Assembly: GCF_900129275.1 (NCBI RefSeq)
Contig: NZ_FQUX01000001.1
Location: forward strand, 496,001 to 560,000
Direction of reading: 5' to 3'
DNA from: Arenibacter palladensis
GTDB taxonomy: Bacteria; Bacteroidota; Bacteroidia; Flavobacteriales; Flavobacteriaceae
Length of the DNA: 64,000 nt
Shown: positions 60,177 through 64,000 of the stretch, in pieces
Numbering within the stretch: the stretch's first letter is position 1
Layout: each line of letters begins with the position of its first letter
Notes under the pieces: generated by a model
What the model was told of the DNA's origin: nothing
The model's database searches: none
The model's input: only the letters and a program-made list of their open reading frames with translations
Program-made: the position numbers and the translations under genes

Positions 60177-61412
60177 ATGGATTTGAGAATGTCTGCAATA
60201 TTTCAAAAATATTATTTTCCGGTGTTTATTTTTATTATCATCGTTACGGGATATTGGGACTCCCCTATTAGAAAGATTATCTCCCTGGTTTTCCCACTTT
60301 TCATAATAGGCGTTTTTTTTATTGGAAAGAAGTTTACTTCTAGAACTACGACCCCAGTCATCTTAATTAGTCTCTATATTCTGATATGCCTAATTTCCGC
60401 CCTATTTGCCTACGACGTTTTCAACAGTCTTTTTTTCTTTCTCCGAATTCTCATATTCTTTTTAGTGATCGCTGCTTTGTACGATTGGATGAATGACTAC
60501 AGAAAATATATACTTACAATACGTTCAATAGTCTTAAGTGGACTAATTTTAAGCATTTCAATAATTTACAGCCGTTTTTTTGGAACCGTTATTGTCGAAA
60601 ACGAGGGTGCGATTAGAGCTGGTGGAATATTTTCCAATGTAAACAGCGCTGGGTTTGTATTGTTTATAGCCATTATCTATGCATTTTTAATGTATTTGGA
60701 AAAAGACAAAAAGCGCTATTGGCTTTATATTATACTTTTTTTGACAGCACTTGTTTTTACTGGTTCCAGGGCAAGTATGCTCGCTTTGGCAGTATCAGTT
60801 CTGTTTTACAATCTAAGGTTTAAACTAACCAAAAAAATCATCATCATTTGCGTTTCCTCATTGTTGTTCACCATTTTAGGCTTCCTTCTCTTTCAGGATA
60901 AGATTTTGTCGGCATTACGATTGGAAAGAGGTCTTTCCGCAAGACAAATACTTTATAACATTGGTTTGGACATTGCAGCGGATTATCCTTATTTGGGAAT
61001 AGGCCTAGGCAACCTAAAAGATGTTGGTCCACATTACCTAGTAACCTACCCCATTGGGGAATGGCAAAAAAATAGCATACTGGATATTGGCATACAAAGT
61101 TCGCACAATGTTTTTATTGAAACAGCAGCAGAAATTGGGCTTTTAGGAGCCGGAGTCCTTATACTTATTATCATTAATATAGGACTCCGCTATTATCGTC
61201 GAATAAAAAAAGTAGATCCCTCAGATAAAAATTTCTATTATTTAATTTGGGGTTTATTCATGGGTATTTTAGTCCGCTGCCTATTTGAGAGCAATGGGAT
61301 AATTAATAGAGGATGGATTACTGCGGATATCTATTTTTGGGTAACATATGTTGTTTTTCTGCGTTCCAAACAATTCAAAATAAAAAACACCCAAGAAATT
61401 TCAAATTATTAA
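60177..61412 (+). CDS. O-antigen ligase/polymerase family protein
   Basis: A 411-residue protein with about 11 membrane helices and a large periplasmic loop (roughly 215-320) holding the Wzy_C-type motif GIGLGNLKDVGPHY and SSHNVFIETAAEIGLLG. It either polymerises repeat units or ligates the polymer to a lipid carrier; sequence alone cannot separate these. The start may be 60177 or ATG 60189. It begins one base after the flippase gene. Confidence 0.87.
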   Translation: MDLRMSAIFQKYYFPVFIFIIIVTGYWDSPIRKIISLVFPLFIIGVFFIGKKFTSRTTTPVILISLYILICLISALFAYDVFNSLFFFLRILIFFLVIAALYDWMNDYRKYILTIRSIVLSGLILSISIIYSRFFGTVIVENEGAIRAGGIFSNVNSAGFVLFIAIIYAFLMYLEKDKKRYWLYIILFLTALVFTGSRASMLALAVSVLFYNLRFKLTKKIIIICVSSLLFTILGFLLFQDKILSALRLERGLSARQILYNIGLDIAADYPYLGIGLGNLKDVGPHYLVTYPIGEWQKNSILDIGIQSSHNVFIETAAEIGLLGAGVLILIIINIGLRYYRRIKKVDPSDKNFYYLIWGLFMGILVRCLFESNGIINRGWITADIYFWVTYVVFLRSKQFKIKNTQEISNY

Positions 61413-61434
61413 TATTTCTAAGGATAAAACATAA

Positions 61435-62490
61435 ATGAAAAAAACGGTTTTTCTATTACCTAAGGAAGTAAACCCCACAACTGGAGGGCAGCAGTATGAT
61501 ATTCATTTTATGGAAACAATAAAACAGTTTGAATCGAACACAGAGGTTGTTACAGACACTAAATTAGCATGGAACCCCGGTATTTCTATACTCTACAACA
61601 TTATTTACCTATTTCAACTAAAAACTTTTCTGAGTGCAAATATAATAATTACCAACAGCCGGCTCTACCCAAGATTGTTCTTTTTTGTTCTGTTTCTGAA
61701 ATGCCTTGGGAAAAAAACAAAATTAATTTGTATTCATCATCATTACAATTTTTTAACCCAAGTAGGGATTAAGAGAGTGATAATTAAGTTTTTGGAAATT
61801 AAATTCTTAAAACTGTTTCATTGTGTTATCATTCCTAGTAAATATGTTAAAAGTCTTTCTGAACAATTTTTAGAAAAGTCTAAAATCCACCTCTTGGAAA
61901 TAGGATTTGATAAAAACACCAATAGTCTACAAAATAAAACAACTCACAACAAACTTCTTTATGTAGGGACCATAGAAAAAAGAAAGGGCATTCATCTATT
62001 GCTTGAAGCCCTAAATCAAGTTAAAGGAGAATACGAATTGAACATAATTGGAAAATATGTGCCGAACGATCAATATTATTTGTCCCTAATAGACATGCTA
62101 AAGCGCTTTAAATTAGAGAAAAAAGTATTCTTTCGAGGGAGGGTTTCCGATCAAGATCTCCATTCCTATTACAGCAATTCCAGTCTTTTTGTCTTTCCAT
62201 CCCTACATGAAGGCTATGGAATGGTACTTATAGAAGCTATGTCCTATGGTTTACCAGTCATTGCCTTTAACAACTCTTCAATGCCCTACATTATTCAGAA
62301 CAATCAAAATGGATACCTAATTGAAGACAAGAATACAAGTGAATTTGGAATTCGAATAAACGAATTGTTGAGGAGTCCTGAAAAATTAGAACTATTCAAT
62401 AGAAATGCTTTAAGTACTTTCAAGAATGCAAGGAGTAATGAGGACCTTGATTTAGATATCAAGTCATTTTACAATAAACTGAATAAATAA
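61435..62490 (+). CDS. Glycosyltransferase family 4 protein
   Basis: A 351-residue GT-B fold glycosyltransferase. The N-terminal acceptor half begins with the PTTGGQQYDIHFME stretch; the donor half has LYVGTIEKRKGIHLLLEAL (195-210 region), FFRGRVSDQDLHSYY and the EX7E motif in HEGYGMVLIEAMSYGLPVI. Donor and acceptor sugars are unknown. It is the third gene after wecC and belongs to the glycan cluster. Confidence 0.9.
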   Translation: MKKTVFLLPKEVNPTTGGQQYDIHFMETIKQFESNTEVVTDTKLAWNPGISILYNIIYLFQLKTFLSANIIITNSRLYPRLFFFVLFLKCLGKKTKLICIHHHYNFLTQVGIKRVIIKFLEIKFLKLFHCVIIPSKYVKSLSEQFLEKSKIHLLEIGFDKNTNSLQNKTTHNKLLYVGTIEKRKGIHLLLEALNQVKGEYELNIIGKYVPNDQYYLSLIDMLKRFKLEKKVFFRGRVSDQDLHSYYSNSSLFVFPSLHEGYGMVLIEAMSYGLPVIAFNNSSMPYIIQNNQNGYLIEDKNTSEFGIRINELLRSPEKLELFNRNALSTFKNARSNEDLDLDIKSFYNKLNK

Positions 62491-62507
62491 TACAAAATTA
62501 GCAACTT

Positions 62508-63506
62508 TTGAAAATAACATTTTTTTGCAAAACGGAGGACCATACAGCCCTTAAACATAATTTATTTTATGTTCAAGACATCGATATACTAAAGTCCATT
62601 GATTCAAACTTAGTAATTGCAACACGCTGGAGTCAAATTGACTATAAGGCCGACGTCATATTTGTTTGGTGGTGGACATATGCCTTCATTCCCGTGATTA
62701 TTGGCCGTCTATTGGGCAAAAGGGTAATCATAACCGGAACCTTTAATTACGACGCCCCTAAATCACCCAATAATTTTAACAGTAGACCACTGTGGCAAAA
62801 AGCTCTAATATGGTTTTCATTGAAGTTTGCATCAAAAAATATTTTAGTATCCGAAAGAGAATATGACATCTTTAAGGATAAGTTTAAAATGACTAATATT
62901 AAGTATATACCACATGGTGTATATGTAAGTAATTATAAGCCCAATTACCATCGGGATTCTAATTTTTTGCTTACCATTAGTTGGTTGGAACAACATAATA
63001 TGATAAGAAAATGTATATATCAAACCGTGGATGCCTTATCTATTTTAAGAAAAAGGGGGAGCAATTTAAAACTCGTAATTGCAGGTAGGCGAGGTGATGC
63101 CGTTACTGAACTACAAAATTATATAGATCAAAATGGATTAACGGAGCATGTAAACGTTATGGTAGATATAACCGAAGACCAGAAAATAAACCTATTGTCT
63201 ACATGTAAATTATACCTTCAGCCCTCAATTTATGAAGGCTTTGGTGTAGCCATCGCAGAGGCAATGAGTTGCGGATGCACCATCGTAACCAGTGAAGCTG
63301 GCGAAGTACCTAACGTAGTGGGTGATACCGCTTATGTGTTAGAGGAAACAAATCCCAATACAATTTCTAGTGCAATATCCGAACTACTTTCAGAACCGGA
63401 AACTTATAATTCCTTACAATTAAAAGCCAGAGATAGAGTTGTGAACTTGTTTTCTGTTGAGCGTCGCAAAAGGGAAATAATAGAATTACTGGAAATCAAC
63501 CGTTAA
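62508..63506 (+). CDS. Glycosyltransferase family 4 protein
   Basis: A 332-residue GT-B fold glycosyltransferase starting at TTG 62508 (KITFFCKTEDHTALKHN), with no better start visible. The donor-binding half contains LTISWLEQHNMIRKCIYQTVDAL, LKLVIAGRRGDAV and the EX7E-type motif in YEGFGVAIAEAMSCGCTIV, followed by SEAGEVPNVVGD. It follows the other glycosyltransferase gene by 17 bases. Sugar specificity cannot be told. Confidence 0.88.
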   Translation: MKITFFCKTEDHTALKHNLFYVQDIDILKSIDSNLVIATRWSQIDYKADVIFVWWWTYAFIPVIIGRLLGKRVIITGTFNYDAPKSPNNFNSRPLWQKALIWFSLKFASKNILVSEREYDIFKDKFKMTNIKYIPHGVYVSNYKPNYHRDSNFLLTISWLEQHNMIRKCIYQTVDALSILRKRGSNLKLVIAGRRGDAVTELQNYIDQNGLTEHVNVMVDITEDQKINLLSTCKLYLQPSIYEGFGVAIAEAMSCGCTIVTSEAGEVPNVVGDTAYVLEETNPNTISSAISELLSEPETYNSLQLKARDRVVNLFSVERRKREIIELLEINR

Positions 63507-63554
63507 GTCTCAATATTCCCAAATGTTTAAAATTCACAAAAGTCAGTTGTTATC

Positions 63555-64000
63555 TTGAGAGGGATTATCACACAAAAGTTACGTCATATTCAGGAAATCA
63601 TCTTTTGCCTATGGGCATTCAGCATCTGTTATCCAGAATTTAATTTCATATTCTATGTATTTACCGGAATTTCCATTTTAAAAGTAACCATAGAAAAAGG
63701 ATGGGGCATCAATAAAATAACAAAAGAAAAAGCACCTTATGTTTTTCTTTTGTTGTTTGTTTTATGGAATATAATTACCCTGATATACACAGAAGACCTA
63801 TACTACGGAATAAAACAAGTGGAAAAAAAAATCCCTCTACTAATAATTGGCATATTGGGCTTATTTGGAAATGGACTGACTATAAATTTAAGGAAAATAC
63901 TTTCCTATTATTTTTATGGGCTACTTTCGGTAGTCACAGTTTGCATTATCTATAGCTCATATATGCTATTCACAGATTATTATCTGGCTGTGGCCCTGGT
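63555..64000 (+). CDS. O-antigen ligase/polymerase-like membrane protein, 5' part
   Basis: The frame opens after a stop at 63528 and runs off the window. The only early start is TTG 63555; no ATG occurs before about 63967. The product is hydrophobic with three to four helices (HIQEIIFCLWAFSICYPEFN, PYVFLLLFVLWNIITLIYTE). The YYGIKQVEKKIPLLIIGILGLF segment recalls the LE.KL motif between helices 2 and 3 of O-antigen ligase family proteins. If so, the cluster has two such genes, typically one polymerase and one ligase. Partial, so the family call is provisional. Confidence 0.65.
   Translation, partial: MRGIITQKLRHIQEIIFCLWAFSICYPEFNFIFYVFTGISILKVTIEKGWGINKITKEKAPYVFLLLFVLWNIITLIYTEDLYYGIKQVEKKIPLLIIGILGLFGNGLTINLRKILSYYFYGLLSVVTVCIIYSSYMLFTDYYLAVAL

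Noticed and set aside
1-64000. tRNA, rRNA, CRISPR array, transposase or prophage genes
   Set aside because: I looked for tRNA-like folds, regularly spaced repeats, and transposase or integrase motifs and saw none. A tRNAscan, CRISPR and IS search would be needed to be certain.

Overview
The window looks like the chromosome of a marine-type member of the Flavobacteriaceae (Bacteroidota). The evidence is gliding and type IX secretion genes (gldH, porW/sprE), a split ATP synthase operon without atpD and atpC, several lineage-typical families (DUF4292, DUF4837, DUF5687, HU-CCDC81/SPOR, RicT with PSP1 domain), AT-rich sequence, and many Bacteroidota promoters of the TAnnTTTG type just upstream of start codons. 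No rRNA, tRNA, CRISPR array, insertion sequence or prophage was found.

Layout. 1-3.3 kb: the end of an aminotransferase, a GNAT acetyltransferase, a tiny unannotated ORF, and the two subunits of 3-oxoacid CoA-transferase, separated by an inserted four-helix-bundle gene. 3.4-7.4 kb (minus): PBP1A, gldH and ricT. 7.7-10.4 kb: trhO and recA, with a candidate small RNA between them. 10.4-13.1 kb: a lipoprotein, an ECF sigma factor and a protein that appears to span both membranes as anti-sigma factor plus outer-membrane barrel. 13.2-17.9 kb: plsC, trpS, dprA, an HU/SPOR cell-surface protein and an acyl-CoA thioesterase. 17.9-23.8 kb (minus): flippase, dut, TPR protein, DUF4292 lipoprotein, EnvC-like protein and aldo/keto reductase. 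24.0-32.8 kb (minus): porW, bactofilin, atpZ, a small membrane protein and atpB-E-F-H-A-G. 33-39 kb: ABC transporter, ferredoxin-type reductase, patatin, a small DoxX-like membrane protein and holB. 39.4-47.6 kb: pgk, a LysM lytic transglycosylase, DUF4837 lipoprotein, a 56-aa membrane protein, a SPOR/TPR/PD40/OmpA protein and tatA. 47.8-50.2 kb: M23 peptidase and GH3-like enzyme. 50.3-64 kb (plus): a long surface-polysaccharide operon that runs off the window (DUF6909, Wzz-like, rfbBACD, wecB-wecC, MurJ-like flippase, two O-antigen ligase/polymerase-like proteins, two glycosyltransferases).

The most interesting signal is a pair of near-identical ECF-type promoters (CACGCAACC, then CATC starting 24 nt after the first C). 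One lies upstream of the lipoprotein/sigma/anti-sigma operon. The other lies on the opposite strand upstream of recA, where it would drive a short, structured, apparently non-coding RNA ending in a strong intrinsic terminator. Together they suggest an autoregulated envelope-stress circuit with its own small RNA, analogous in logic to sigmaE-dependent sRNAs of enterobacteria. Other points of interest are the element-like insertion in the CoA-transferase operon, hairpins inside the atp operon, very short or absent leaders, and small proteins missed by length cut-offs.
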